Source of the DNA: Strigamia acuminata
Lineage: Eukaryota > Arthropoda > Chilopoda > Geophilomorpha > Linotaeniidae
Assembly (NCBI GenBank): GCA_949358305.1
Contig: OX442319.1
Span: 10,602,001-10,666,000, forward strand
Direction of reading: 5' to 3'
DNA length: 64,000 bases
Made by a program: the position numbers and the translations under genes. This document shows positions 48,369 to 60,083 of the stretch, one piece after another; the first letter of the stretch is position 1; every line of letters starts with the position of its first letter. A model generated the notes under the pieces. That model was given only the letters and a program-made list of their open reading frames with translations. It made no database searches and had not been told where the DNA came from.

Positions 48369-49170
48369 TGTTGCCGAAGATAAATTATTTTTAGATGATT
48401 TTTACATGATTTATGAACTTGAAGTTTTGTTATTTGAATAAAATCGGCGTTGATTTAACTTTGGTTAATACGACAGTGAGTGTGGATATGGATTTTCAGA
48501 GAATAAAATAAAATAATTTTACGTTTTAATTTAATTTATTTAACAATTTCCTTTTTAAATTATTTGTGTCATTGAAAATTACGTGAAAACTCGATATAAA
48601 ATAGAAAGAAAAAAATTAAAATCACTCTATATGTTACTATCGGTTTATTTTCTTCAGTTTTCATAGGAAAGCTTTCGATGTGGAGTGTCGTCTAACGACT
48701 AAATAAGACTAACGGTTTCAATTAAAAAGTTTATACCATTTCTGAACACCAAAAAACATTCTTTCTCACATTTCAGGAATTATTACTTTCCATTTTGTGG
48801 TGATCTCGATTTATTTCTTTATTTTTGTTATTTTTATTAAAACACTGTTTATTTGATTTTAACCTATTTTGTGTTTATTTCATAAAACCCTCTAGACAAC
48901 ACTTCGCCACACCCGAGAGTAAGTCTTATAAACGGCACTCACCTGCGAGTTTAGACTAAGTTAGCCTTTCCAGTTTAATTTAGTCACATAGCAATTCCCG
49001 GATCGCAGCAATTTGGAGTTAAGCTTTTGCCCTCCATCTTTTTGCATCTACTGTTTGTAACCAGCTGCCCCTGCGCGCTGATCACTTGCCTGCAGCACAA
49101 TGCACTTGGCGCAGCTTGTGCGCCCGTTGCACCTTGCACCGTGCAACCAGGTGGAGCTGCGGGCCCTAAA
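48369..49170. other. Spacer after copy E, duplicated after copy H
   Basis: Bases 48430-48800 (with CGGTTTATTTTCTTCAGTTT and CGTCTAACGACTAAATAAGA) match 54060-54400. The remainder shows no gene. Confidence 0.6.
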
Positions 49171-49175
49171 AATGA

Positions 49176-49560
49176 CCAATTTCGCCCGTATTATAATCTA
49201 GCAATGTTCACTTGGCCTTGTTATCATATTTGCAGGATTTGAGCATAGCTCGCAAATGTTATTTTTGTTCTTTATACGTGTAACAACAACAATAACAATT
49301 GGTCTGTGTTAGCCAAATTCCAGTAAATTTCATTTAGGTTCTCGTAGTAATTTCTCGGCCAACTCTGGTTCCGGTTCCGGGCCTCCTAAGTCCCGGGCGC
49401 TAGGGCTAGAGCCCTTGGCAGTTCCTCTCTTGTGGGGCCATGCTTTGGATCTCTTTCGCTTTCTTGATGCGAAATCCAGATCCATCAAAGTGGTTGAAAC
49501 TATGAAGTTGTTTCGTCGGTTTAACGTATTCTAGGTTAGGAAAAACTAGACGTACACAAC
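49176..49560 (-). pseudogene. Interrupted partner-gene remnant beside copy F
   Basis: Bases 49440-49555 on the minus strand read EYVKPTKQLHSFNHFDGSGF and RIKKAKEIQSMA, homologous to the partner-gene pieces next to B and D. A second match (49176-49215, LLDYNTGEI) is separated by a ~220-base insertion whose sequence recurs near 51.44-51.53 kb. It is therefore broken. Confidence 0.7.
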
Positions 49561-49630
49561 ACGTATACACTTATCTGCAGTATATATATACATTACCACA
49601 ATAATTTCAATCATTCCTGTTTTACAAAAC
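49551..49630 (+). promoter_or_regulatory. Conserved upstream block of copy F
   Basis: ACACAACACGTATACACTTA, CTGCAGTATATATATACATT, and CATTCCTGTTTTACAAAAC precede the ATG, as for copy B with only a few changes. Confidence 0.65.
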
Positions 49631-50764
49631 ATGGCGTTCTTACCATTTCCCACCATCTCGCTCGAACGTGCTAGTTTAGTCAAGATTGCAATTAGCTTGT
49701 GGAAATTTATCCCAAGTTCTTCTCAAGTATTCCATGACTACCGTTATGAATCTTGGGATATAGATAGATTATGGGCACATTGGAACAAAATTGAGAATGT
49801 CGTTATTGAAAAAGCCGACCGTTTGGTTTTACCTCCGACTTTAAAACATCTATTATGCCCAATACTTAAGTCCGTAGGACTAGAGATACTCGAATGGCTG
49901 CGTTGGCCAATACATCGAGCTCTTGAACACGACATTTGGGTTAAATTGGTGGACTGCATTCAATTCATCTCGTGGACGACGCGTGGAAAAGTGGACGAAA
50001 CGAAAACAGCCCGAGTGCTTTCTAAACTGGGTAAATTCTTCACATTGGATCAAAGATACAGAATTGCTTGTATGTTTTGCGTCCAAGACGTTGTCGAAGC
50101 ATTATGGCCGCAGTTTCACGATCTACCAGCATTGTTCAAGTACAATTGCAATCCAACAATGCAAAAGATGTTGAGTTATTGGAGCGATGTCATGACGCAC
50201 GTTGGAGGAAGCAATAAGGTTGAGATGTTTCACTTGTTCGTGTCAACCGATAATGTGAGTGGGATGAAATACCTGTGGTCGACGTTAATGGAAGACGAAA
50301 GAAACGAATACGATCATTTGGCAAGGCCTAATTTAAATTCGATACGAATCAATTTCTTTTTTGTTTCGCAATTGAACGAGCGCCAACTGGGACTTTATTT
50401 CGTTCATCATTGTTATGTGTCAACGATTTTGAAACAGCTCCTACATGATTGGGTGTATGTGGAATTGTTTATAGGGCTCGCGAACCGTTTTCTTCCACTG
50501 GTAAGTACAGGTAATGTTCGTGCTTTATTCGTGTTGACGGCGGGGCAAATTTCTCAAAATCCACACGATGACAGATACAAGCAGTGTTTTGCCATTTTGT
50601 TGGCGAAAGCTTCGTTCGAGCAGAAGAGGTATTTCATTCATTCCGAAGTGATGCATCCTCAGTGTTGTATTATGTTGCACAAGGCAAAAGATCGTGTAAG
50701 TTTCAATTTGTTGTTAAATGATGCGAGTGAGGAGGAAAGGAATGCTATTTTATCACGTTTTTAG
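49631..50764 (+). CDS. Multigene family member F, unknown function
   Basis: An intronless 377-residue frame from MAFLPFPTISLERA. The core block is conserved (ISWTTRGKVDETKTARVLSK). Variable parts differ (HDYRYESWDIDRLWAHW; ARPNLNSIR; VSTGNVRALFVLTAG). The 3' flank from 50.76 to 51.1 kb reappears inverted at the right edge of the window. Function unknown. Confidence 0.85.
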   Translation: MAFLPFPTISLERASLVKIAISLWKFIPSSSQVFHDYRYESWDIDRLWAHWNKIENVVIEKADRLVLPPTLKHLLCPILKSVGLEILEWLRWPIHRALEHDIWVKLVDCIQFISWTTRGKVDETKTARVLSKLGKFFTLDQRYRIACMFCVQDVVEALWPQFHDLPALFKYNCNPTMQKMLSYWSDVMTHVGGSNKVEMFHLFVSTDNVSGMKYLWSTLMEDERNEYDHLARPNLNSIRINFFFVSQLNERQLGLYFVHHCYVSTILKQLLHDWVYVELFIGLANRFLPLVSTGNVRALFVLTAGQISQNPHDDRYKQCFAILLAKASFEQKRYFIHSEVMHPQCCIMLHKAKDRVSFNLLLNDASEEERNAILSRF

Positions 50765-51771
50765 TGTTGCAGAAAGGTTGAAAAATTAGTTTTAGAGAGA
50801 TTTATTTTAAATCAATTTATTTAATCAGTAGTAATGATGAGGGGACAAATGTTTAAAAAAAAAATTGAGGTTCTGTAATTTGAATAAAGTTATTTGCTTG
50901 TTATAAACTGTTTAAATTTGATTGAATTGCGAGACCATAAAACCCATGCTGTTATGGGGTTCGCTATGTAAAACAGGAACAATGGGTTCAAATGAATTAT
51001 TTATGACAAAAATCGAACTTTCATTATTCGTAATACTTATTATAAATTGTAGTTGAAAAATAATGTTTAGAGAAATTCATTCAAAGACATGTTTTAATAA
51101 AAGAGAGCTCTGGTCATGATTTGGTATTGCAGGACTGCATTTCCTGGACAGCATTTATCATTTGTCGATATTTTTGGTATTAAATTTATTCATCATTTTA
51201 TTCTTAACTAATATGTTTGGACAGTGGTTTTGCTTTTCTTTCCCCACATCCAATGTGGAAATACAACCATATATCATTTGGTTGTTGGAACACTGCAAAT
51301 AAATTTAACAATACCTCAAATGGGTCTAGACAGGATTGGAATGTCCCAACTCCATCTTTTAATTGGTTGTTAAATTACGACGCGCTTGCATTTCGCAGCG
51401 CCCTCTGTAACTTATACAAATAAATCAGCTGAGCTTGTAAATGTTGTTATTTTTGTTCTTTATACGTGTAACAATAAGAATTGGTCTGTGTTAGCCAAAT
51501 TCCAGTAAATTTCATTGAGGTTCATTGCAAAGGTCGATATCCCTTCTTAACTGTGTATTTATTCAAGGTTTATGGCATGTGACACAGGACAATTGAAAAG
51601 GGGAACATGTGTTTTAACTTCTTTCTTGTCTTTCAAGATGCAAATTGGAACCATATAATCCATGCGGGGAGTGGATGGCGTCATTCTTTCTATTGGTAAA
51701 TTCCCTGACGTGGGTTAATCTTTCTCCAACCTGGACAATTTTAGGCGCCACCTTTTGGTCAAGAATATCAC

Positions 51772-51816
51772 CACGTACACAACACGTATACACTTATATA
51801 TTCGTGAAACAAAAAC
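51772..51816 (+). promoter_or_regulatory. Shortened upstream block of copy G
   Basis: ACGTACACAACACGTATACA and CTTATATATTCGTG are kept. The rest of the block found at B and F is deleted down to AACAAAAAC before the ATG. Confidence 0.5.
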
Positions 51817-52971
51817 ATGGCGTTGTTAACATTTCCCATCATCTCGCTCGAACGTGCTAGTTTAATCAAAACTGCAATCAGCTTGTGGCAATTTGATCCG
51901 AGCATTTCTCAAGCATTCCATGAATCTTGGGATATAACTAGTTTACGGGCATATTGGCCAGAAATTGTGAATACCGTTAGTGAAAAAGCCGACTGTTTGG
52001 TTTTGCCTCCGTCTTTGAAACTTCGAATACGTCAAATACTCAAGTCCATAGGACGAGAGATAATCGAATGGCTGGATTGGCGAATAAATCAAGCTCTTGG
52101 GCGCGACATTTGGATTAAATTAGTGGACTGCATTCAATTCATCACGTGGACGACGCGTGGAAAAGTGAACGAGACGGAAACAGCCCGAGTGCTTTCAAAA
52201 CTGGATACATTTTTCACATTGCATCAAAGATACAGAATCGCTTGTATGTTTTGTCTCCGAGATGTCGTCGAAGCATTGTGGCCGCAGTTTCACGATCCAA
52301 CTGCAGAGTTCAAGTTGTATGCAAAAAAATATCCAACGTTGCGAAAGATGTTGAGTTATTGGACCGATATCATGACGCATGTTGACGGAAGAAATAAGGG
52401 AAAGATGTTTAACTTTTTCGTGACAACCGGTAATGTGAGTGCGCTGAAATATTTGTGGTCGACGTTAACGCAAGACGAAAAGAACACGTACGATAATTTG
52501 TTATTGCCTAGAGAACGTACGAAACGAATCAATTTCTTTTTTGTTTCGCAATTGAACGAGCGCCAACTGCAAGTTTATTTCAATTCTCATGTGTTTGTGT
52601 ATTTCGGTTTGCGACAGCTCCTGCGTGATTGGGTGTATGTGGATTTGTTTATAGTGCTCATGAATCGGTTTCTTCCACTGGTAAGAATTGGCAGCCATTT
52701 TTGTGGTTTAATCTTGTTGACGGCGAAGACAATTTGTGAAAATCCACACGACGACAGATACAAGCTGTGTTTTGCCCATTTATTGGCGAATATTTCGTCC
52801 GAGCTGAAACGGGATTTCATTCGATCCGAAGCGAGACATCCCAGGTGTTGTATTTTCTTACACAAGGCAAAGGATTTTGCAAGTATTAATTTGTTGTTAA
52901 AGGATGTGAGAAAGCGGCGCAGGGATTTGATATTATCACGTTTGCCTAACTTGCAACTTGTAATCATTTAA
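51817..52971 (+). CDS. Multigene family member G, unknown function
   Basis: An intronless 384-residue frame. The core is intact (ITWTTRGKVNETETARVLSK; RYRIACMFCLRDVVEALW). Its variable segment near 290 is the RIGSHFCGLILLTAKT type found as the second half of the duplication in E. The C-terminus diverges after LLLKDV, reading RKRRRDLILSRL then PNLQLVII instead of SEEERN...LSRL, so the ending may be decaying. Function unknown. Confidence 0.82.
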   Translation: MALLTFPIISLERASLIKTAISLWQFDPSISQAFHESWDITSLRAYWPEIVNTVSEKADCLVLPPSLKLRIRQILKSIGREIIEWLDWRINQALGRDIWIKLVDCIQFITWTTRGKVNETETARVLSKLDTFFTLHQRYRIACMFCLRDVVEALWPQFHDPTAEFKLYAKKYPTLRKMLSYWTDIMTHVDGRNKGKMFNFFVTTGNVSALKYLWSTLTQDEKNTYDNLLLPRERTKRINFFFVSQLNERQLQVYFNSHVFVYFGLRQLLRDWVYVDLFIVLMNRFLPLVRIGSHFCGLILLTAKTICENPHDDRYKLCFAHLLANISSELKRDFIRSEARHPRCCIFLHKAKDFASINLLLKDVRKRRRDLILSRLPNLQLVII

Positions 52972-52974
52972 TGC

Positions 52975-53307
52975 AATCAGTAGTAATGATGAAGGAATAC
53001 ACGATTTATAAGCTTGAAGTTTTGTTATTTGAATAAAATCGGCCTTGATTCAACTTTGGTTAATACGACAGTGAGTTCTTCGAAGTCCGGAGAGGATTTT
53101 CCTAAGACTTTTTTTCAAGTTTAATTTGGTGGAATTGACCATTTGTTCCCCCAGGAGCTTTATTTCATTGAGAGCGGATACACGAAACTAGAACCCCAAA
53201 TTGAAAAGTTGTCAGGGAAAATCGAAAATGCCAAAACTCCGGAGAGACAGAATGTTTTGAGGAATAAAGAAAGAGGTCTTGTCATCTAGAATCAATTTCT
53301 TTTTTGT
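52975..53307. other. Mosaic spacer upstream of copy H
   Basis: Pieces match the flank of E (near 48.44 kb) and the region near 33.04 kb (TTTTTCAAGTTTAATTTGGT). At the right end, AATCAATTTCTTTTTTGTT is a stray fragment of the family coding sequence from around codon 243, placed just before the truncated copy H. Confidence 0.6.
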
Positions 53308-54042
53308 TACAGAATCGCGTGTATGTTTTGCGTCCGAGACGTTGTCGAAGCGTTGTGGCAGCAGTTTCACGATTTACCAGCGGAGTTCAAGTCCAATTGC
53401 GATCCAACGATGCAAAAAATGTTGAGTTATTGGACCGATGTCACGACGCACGTCGAAGGAAGCAATAAGTTTGTTTTGTTTTACTCGTCCGTGGAAACCG
53501 ATAATGTGAGTGGGCTGAAATACGTGTGGTCGACGTTATCGGAAGACGAAAGAAACGAATACGTTCATTCGGTGAATCCCTGGTTATTAGGTTCGCAAAG
53601 GGAAGAAACGAAACGAATCAAATTCTTTTTTTTGTCGCAATTGAACGAGCGTCAACTGGAACTTTATTTCGTTCAACCTTGGTTTATAGAGTTCAGTTTG
53701 CGACAGTTCTTACTTGATTGGGTGTATGTGGATCTGTTTTTAGGGCTCGCAAATCAATTTCTTGCACTGTTAGTGGTAAGAATGGGGTGGGAAGTTCGTG
53801 ATTTATTCTTGTTGATAGCGAAGCAAATTTCTCAAAATCCACACGATGGCAGATACAAGCTGTGTTTTGCCCATTTGTTGGCGAATACTTCGTCCAAGCA
53901 GAAAAGGGGTCTCATTCAATCCGAAGTTAATTATTCTCAGTGTTGTATTTTGTTACACAAGGCAAAGGATTTAGCAAGTATCAATTTGTTGTTAAATGAT
54001 GCGAGTGAGGAGGAAAGGAATATTATATTATCACGTTTGTAG
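53308..54042 (+). pseudogene. Multigene family member H, lacking the N-terminal third
   Basis: Similarity starts abruptly at YRIACMFC (family codon ~144). The first in-frame ATG is at 53323, leaving 239 residues. The remainder is intact to IILSRL, with a unique insertion GSQREE near the QLNERQ segment and its own variable segment (VVRMGWEVRDLFLLIAKQ). No promoter block precedes it. It could make a truncated protein but is better treated as a decayed copy. Confidence 0.8.
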
Positions 54043-54399
54043 TGTTGTAGAAGAGGTTTTTTGTTTTAATTTAATTTATTTAACAATTTAAAATAATTAA
54101 TATTTACTCCGTTTGTAATTTCATTTCCTTTTTAAATTATTTGTGTCATTGAAAATTACGTGAAACTCGATATAAAATAGAATAAAAAAATTAAAACCAC
54201 TTTATATGTTACTTCCGGTTTATTTTCTTCAGTTTTCGTCGGAAAATAAAAACTTTCGATATGGAGCGCCGTCTAACGACTAAATAAGACGTTCAGTTTT
54301 ATTAATGTTGACTAACGGTTTTATTCAATTAAAAAGTTTATACGATTTCTGAATCTCTCAACACCAAAAAAAATTATCACTTACATTTCAAGAATTATT

Positions 54400-55270
54400 A
54401 TTTATTATTATTTTTGAATCTATCCGATGTCACAGATTAGAGACAACTTATCAGAATATAAAAATAAACAAATAATTTGGAAAAAATATCAATTGTGACC
54501 ATTATTTTATTTAATAATAAAATTGTCATGAATTTTCACACATTTCATCTGTAAAAAGCAAACCTATGATGATAAATATTACATAATTCAACTGTCTGGC
54601 TCTAATCAATGCTAAAATCCATCTAAATCTTCTGCAAATCTCTAAATATTACCACATTCTGAGTCATACTCAATCCTGGAATTCAGTCCCCCTCTTTGTT
54701 TACTCCACCTACCATTGTGTGTCCTTGGAATTAAAAGCCCCCATTTAACAGGGTCAGTCTGGTCATTGCACTAATTATAACTCACTTGTTATTTCAAAAT
54801 TTAAACCAAATATTCTTACAACACGACTGATTTTTCAAACTCAATCAAAATATTCAATAGTTTAAGCAAATGCATTAACAAATTTAATTTTTTTATTCAT
54901 TTCTGACAGAATAAAATTAAAAAAAAAAAACACAAAAACACTTAAAAAGACAAAACTTTTGTTTATTTTATTTTATTTTCTGCGAATTACATAATAATCT
55001 TACAAAATTTGAGCAAAAATATGCCTAGTCACCTATGTCAAGCATTGTGTTTGCATTGTGACGTCACAAGCAAAATGACTCTTCAAAACGTTGCGCCAAT
55101 CATGGTAGAGCATCGCGTGTGTCGTCATGGGATGACCTAGAACTGGAATGAAAACTGAACAACATTTCCGAGAAAGCACTAGAAACTCGCCGGGCCTTCA
55201 TCAACCACGTTATAACCTCGGTTGTATCCACATTCACCTTTTCGACACGTAGGAGTTTGGACGACGGATC
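54400..55270. other. Intergenic DNA between the array and the flavoprotein gene
   Basis: AT-rich. No supported gene, although the last 200 bases are likely the promoter and 5' UTR of the FMN reductase-like gene. Confidence 0.5.
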
Positions 55271-55271
55271 A

Positions 55272-57068
55272 ATGGCTCTCAAAGTGACAGTGTTTTTCGG
55301 CTCGGTGAGAGAAGGTCGATGGGGTATGCGAGCGGCGAAATACATCGCGCAGCAGCTAAAAAAGAAAGAGTACGAGGTTTTTCTTTATGGTGAGATATTT
55401 CGAATAGTTGAATAGTCTTTTTTTTATGGTGAATCAATTAATTGTGTGTTTGTGGTGTGTTTTTGTTGTTTTTGGGGTTGGATTTAGTTGCGTAATACGC
55501 CACTAGGGTTGGGAGGTGAAATGGCGGCGCGATGGTATGTGTGTTTGTGTTTTAAATGTTTTAAATTTAATGTTTAGACTTTTTAGTTGAAGGTTTTAAT
55601 GAAAAAAATTGTATTTTCGAACTGAAACAATTATCTTTTTATTGGGAAATTTGTATTTTCACTTTGAAAAATTAATTTTATTCATGGAAATTTATATTTC
55701 CTCCGTCAAAATATGAATAAATTATATTTTAAAATTAATGCAATTTATTTAAAATTTCTAAAAATACAATTTTTTGTGACAAAGGGAATTTTAAGAGGAA
55801 ACAAAAAAATATTCCAACTTGACCTAAATATGAAATTAATTTCAATTATTTTTTTTTAATTGTCTTTTAGATCCTGAAGAGATTCCTTTCCCTGTATTAC
55901 GAAAACCGTTTCATCATTACTCGAATCCCGATGACGCTCCTCAATACCTGAAAGACGTTCGAAAGGAAATAATTTCATCCGATGCATTTATAGTAGTCGC
56001 AGCCGAGTACAACCATAGCATGCCCCCTGCACTAGTCAATGCAATGGATCATTTTCATCCTGACGACTACAGACACAAACCGTGTGGCATTGCCACATAT
56101 TCCTATGGTAACAGAATAATTAATAAACCAACATAAATGGCATTTTTGAATGTTTTCATGTGAAATGGCTCCATTATAGTTACTAAAGATGCATTTATGT
56201 TTAAAACAAATGCATTTTGTAGTCTCAATTTGCATTATTTGACAAAACAAATGCTTTTTTTTTTATATAAAAATGCATTTTTTTTGTTTAAAAATGCATT
56301 TTTTGTGTTTAAAAATGCATTTTTTGTGTTTAAAAATGCATTTTTTGTGTTTAAAAATGCATTTTTTGTGTTTAAAAATGCATTTTTTGTGTTTAAATTT
56401 GCATTTTTAGTCGCAATTTACATTATTTAATTAGATGGACCTGTTTTTGGACAAGTAAATGCATTTTTGTATACAAATATGTATTTTTATGTTTAAATAA
56501 GCATTTTTTGTATATAAATGTGCAATTGTGGGTTTAATTATGCAATTTGCAATTAATTTGCAATTGATTTGCATTTTTGAATTTTATTTATTTAAAAAAG
56601 TGGAATATTGTGCTACTTTATCGCAAAAATTATTTAAAACATTCTGTGTTTGGTTGCTATAGCAGAGTTTTTACGTTACAATTGCATTTAATGACAGAAA
56701 CGTCATTTTAGTATAATTTGGAAAGTACTAAAGTACATTTTATTGATGGAACCACACGTTTTGCATGGTTCGATAGCGTGCGTGTTGTCCATGTTATTTC
56801 ATTGATTTCTAATTCATCTCGTTTCCTTTCACTAGGGAGTTTCGGCGGTGTTCGTTGTGGAGTGCAACTGCGCAGTTTCCTGGGCGAACTCGGAATGATA
56901 ACGCCGAGTTTCACTTTTCCCATTCCGACCATCCTGGAGTCTTTCACCGAAGACGGAGAACCGCAGAACGAGCACATGATCAAAAACACCGAGAAATTGA
57001 TCGACGAAGTGGGCTGGTACGCGCAGGCGCTGAAGAACCATCGCTCCACCAATCCACCACCAACATAA
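55272..57068 (+). CDS. NADPH-dependent FMN reductase-like flavoprotein
   Basis: Three exons (55272-55389, 55871-56107, 56836-57068) join to 195 residues, the normal length of the family. GSVREGR at 10-16 follows the first beta strand and forms the FMN-phosphate loop. EYNHSMPPALVNAMDH (85-100) is the family's second signature (compare EYNxSxPxxLKNAxD). YSYGSFGGVRCGVQL is the glycine loop contacting the isoalloxazine ring. Relatives (Lot6-like and bacterial quinone/flavin reductases) are cytosolic flavodoxin-fold enzymes that reduce quinones, azo dyes or FMN with NAD(P)H. The physiological substrate is unknown. Both introns are phase 1. Confidence 0.9.
56262..56405. repeat. 21-bp minisatellite in the flavoprotein's second intron
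   Basis: The unit TTTAAAAATGCATTTTTTGTG repeats about seven times. TGCATTT-like words continue more loosely from 56190 to 56580. Confidence 0.93.
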
Positions 57069-59142
57069 TTAAATAATTGATCACAGAAAATCGAAATTTA
57101 GTGGCCTTTTCTTAATATAGATTCTTGTTTCTTGTTGCATTTTCTCGTCATGGCAAATCGTTTGGAGTTAGGGTTAAGGCGTAGATAACAAATAATTCAA
57201 TCAAATGCAGTTGTCAATCACATGTTTGTTGAAATTTCAATATGAATTGAATTTGTGAAATTAATTAGCAATAAATAAATTGATACGTAAAATAAAATGA
57301 ATTTATTGGTTTGGATACTGTGGCGTCCTCTGGTGGTGGGAAAACCAAGTATCAAAGTGAAAATCATTTTTCAGTTCCACTTGATTTTTACTCTTGATTT
57401 TTAAAGGCTTTTTATATTTATTTTTATATTTTTGATGTCTTATAAAAATAAATAAATCGGAAAAATTAAAAAATAAATAAACTAAATTTTTTTATGTCAT
57501 AGCTGCCCCTTAGCTTCTCTGCTCTGCTCGTCGCAAAATACAAAATATAAAATATCTAATAGAAAACAACCACAAAAATGTCTTAATTCGAACGAAACAT
57601 TCATGTACGCTTGTTTTGTACAAATTTTAATTTTATTTCGCATTAAACGCATTAATTAACCCTAAAGAATTTACAACTTGAAACCATGGAAACGTTTGTG
57701 CTGCAAAGAACGTGCATTCACTTTGATTTCGGCCGTTTTTTAGGCTTGTACTCCGAAAATTGAAATTGAAATAAAATTCCCGAGTGATTTTGGATAAAAA
57801 GCAACGCAACAATTTCTTCAATTCAATTTCGAAGTAAGTGATCGACAGATTTCACCAATAAATGAGATATTAATGCGCTTTTAATTCGTGTCTAGCTCTT
57901 CTTCAATTTCGCTCTTCCATTTTGAATTGAACGAGTTATCAAAATCCAACGCGAACGTAAAATCTCGATAGAAAGAAGCAATCAGGCGAATATTATTTTC
58001 CCATTAAGTGTCTCTGTAACCGAGACATTTGTGATCATCAAAACTGGCATTTAAAGAAGTAAAAAACACAGACTCCACAATTGAGACCGAGGCTAGAAAT
58101 TCGCTTGTCCCGTTTCCGAGTCCGCTGGACATTTTACTCTTTCTGCAACTTGATTATCATCCGACGAGATATCTGATATTTGCCGATAATTTCGAGTACG
58201 CGTTAAACATATTTCGGATTACGTTTTTCGAATACAGAGCTTACATTGTGTATCTGCGATTAAGTCTATATTGATTTGTGTTAGATAAATGTGATTAATT
58301 AATTAGTTGATACAAATATAAATAAATTTGTTGAATGTAAATTAATTACTTCTCGAGTATTGTCAAAATTATGGAGTTGAGTTTTTGATATTTTTGTAAA
58401 TAAAAAGAAATTGTATGAAATTAGTATTTTTTTTTTAATGCAATTGGATGGGGAATTCGATTATGAAGCACTGCAGTGAAGTATATCTGCATTTCGAGGG
58501 GCAGCACATCCAAAATAAAGGATTTTTCTCTAAAAATATTTTTAAATAAAATATTTTTTTTTCATCAATGTGTTGTAATCGCCATCTGCAACAATGCACG
58601 AATTCATTACTTTATTGGTATAAAAAAACATGGAGGAAATGTAACACAATCTTTCGGAGCAAATTGCCAAAATGTTTGAATCCAAATGATCAAGATTAGG
58701 AAATAATGCGTCAATCTTCACACGCGGTAATGCTTTAAACAGCAGGACAGGGAACTTAGTTAGGAAAACGTTTAAATTACACCAAAATGGCCGTCAACTT
58801 AAACAAAGTGGAATTTTCCGAAAGAAAACTTGTCAAAACCATCAAATAATCAACCAAACCAACTCCTTCATTTCCCACAATGTTATCAAGGTAAATTCCT
58901 CGAGTCACTTTTTTATTTAACTAAAAATAATAAATTAATTTTTAAATTTTTCTATATTTTTAAATTTATTAATATTTTTATTATCCACCATGATTTTCAT
59001 ACAATTAACTCATGTTAACGCATATTATTATTGTTTTAAGTCACAATGAGCACCATTTTATTGTTAACAAGTAAAGATGGTGCTGGTTTGGCCTTAGTGT
59101 ATACTAATAAACGGTTTTTGGATCATACAAATTTGTGCGAAT
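57069..59142. other. Intergenic DNA, no supported gene
   Basis: Includes the flavoprotein 3' UTR (AATAAA near 57270). A CTCF-like GGCGTCCTCTGGTGG lies at 57322-57336. Short frames show no domains. Confidence 0.5.
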
Positions 59143-60083
59143 ATGGAAAGTCTTTCCAGCCGTCTAAACTTAGCACGTAAAAGACACCTGGGCGATTCGA
59201 AATTGTATCGGTGCTACAGCAGCATTCCGGAGTACGGAGGCAGTTACGACTCAAGCAGAATTTCCAGCCGGCTCAGACCAAGTACTACGCCGCAAAAGTC
59301 TGAATTGTTAGACGACGATTTAAACTCCCAATCGTGTTCCGTCAAACCCACAAATTATCCGCAGTACGTCCTGGTCAACTCCTTTATTCCATCCAATGGT
59401 AAGATCAATATTTTTAACAACCAGTTTAATGTTTTTAATCATTTCTTTCGTTGCGTGTGTGACAGAAACGGCCAAATTGTGGGATTTAATCGCACGTTTT
59501 ATCGAAAGGAGGCTCGAAAACGGCAAAGTTTGTACATGTTTTGATTACTTGTTTAATTATAAATAGAAGAATAACTTGTTTATTATCTACAGGGTGTAAT
59601 TTTGCCTGGATTAGGCATTCTCACACTTAGCAGTCAAAAATTTCAGTTGTCTCAAGACGTAATGGAGCATTCGCTAAAACCGGTTTTTATAGTCAGTGGT
59701 AAATTTGCCATATATCATCGACTTCCTGTTTCGTCTCGCCGCACATCAAGTAAGGGGAAATATAAATTCTTGTGTGTTTAGATTGATTGGTTAATTTGTT
59801 TTCAGGTGACATTCCGAACGTTTCTTTAAATTTTATCACTCTGGCGCGGATTTTGGCCATCGAACGAGACCGGGTGGAAATGGCGTACAGCGAGGCGGTC
59901 GAGAAGGTGAACGGGATGCTGCGCGCTGGACGCAAAGTTGTGCTGCCGTTTCGCGGGATCGGCCAGCTCGTGTTTTGTCTCGAATCCGTTAAAATGAATT
60001 TTACTCCCGAGTTTTTGGCACGGAATCAGTCCACTAAAATGATCCGAGTGACAGAGAATAAGGGGTTTCCTTGTCGCCGCTAG
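59143..60083 (+). CDS. CCDC81-type HU-domain protein
   Basis: Four exons (59143-59398, 59466-59527, 59593-59749, 59806-60083) give 250 residues. After a ~75-residue Ser-rich N-terminus comes an HU-like unit, ETAKLWDLIARFIERRLENG, then KGVILPGLGILTLS and KPVFIVSGKFA. A second unit follows: SLNFITLARILAIERDRVE, EAVEKVNGMLRAGRKVVLPF, RGIGQLVFCLESVKMNF. This paired arrangement is that of the eukaryotic HU domains of CCDC81, a centrosome/cilium-associated protein in animals. Vertebrate CCDC81 is longer with a coiled-coil C-terminus; this protein stops soon after the second HU unit. Role in cilia or sperm flagella is inferred from the family. Confidence 0.78.

Noticed and set aside
56197-56430. A NAFFVFK-repeat frame
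   Set aside because: It is the translated 21-bp minisatellite in an intron of the flavoprotein gene.
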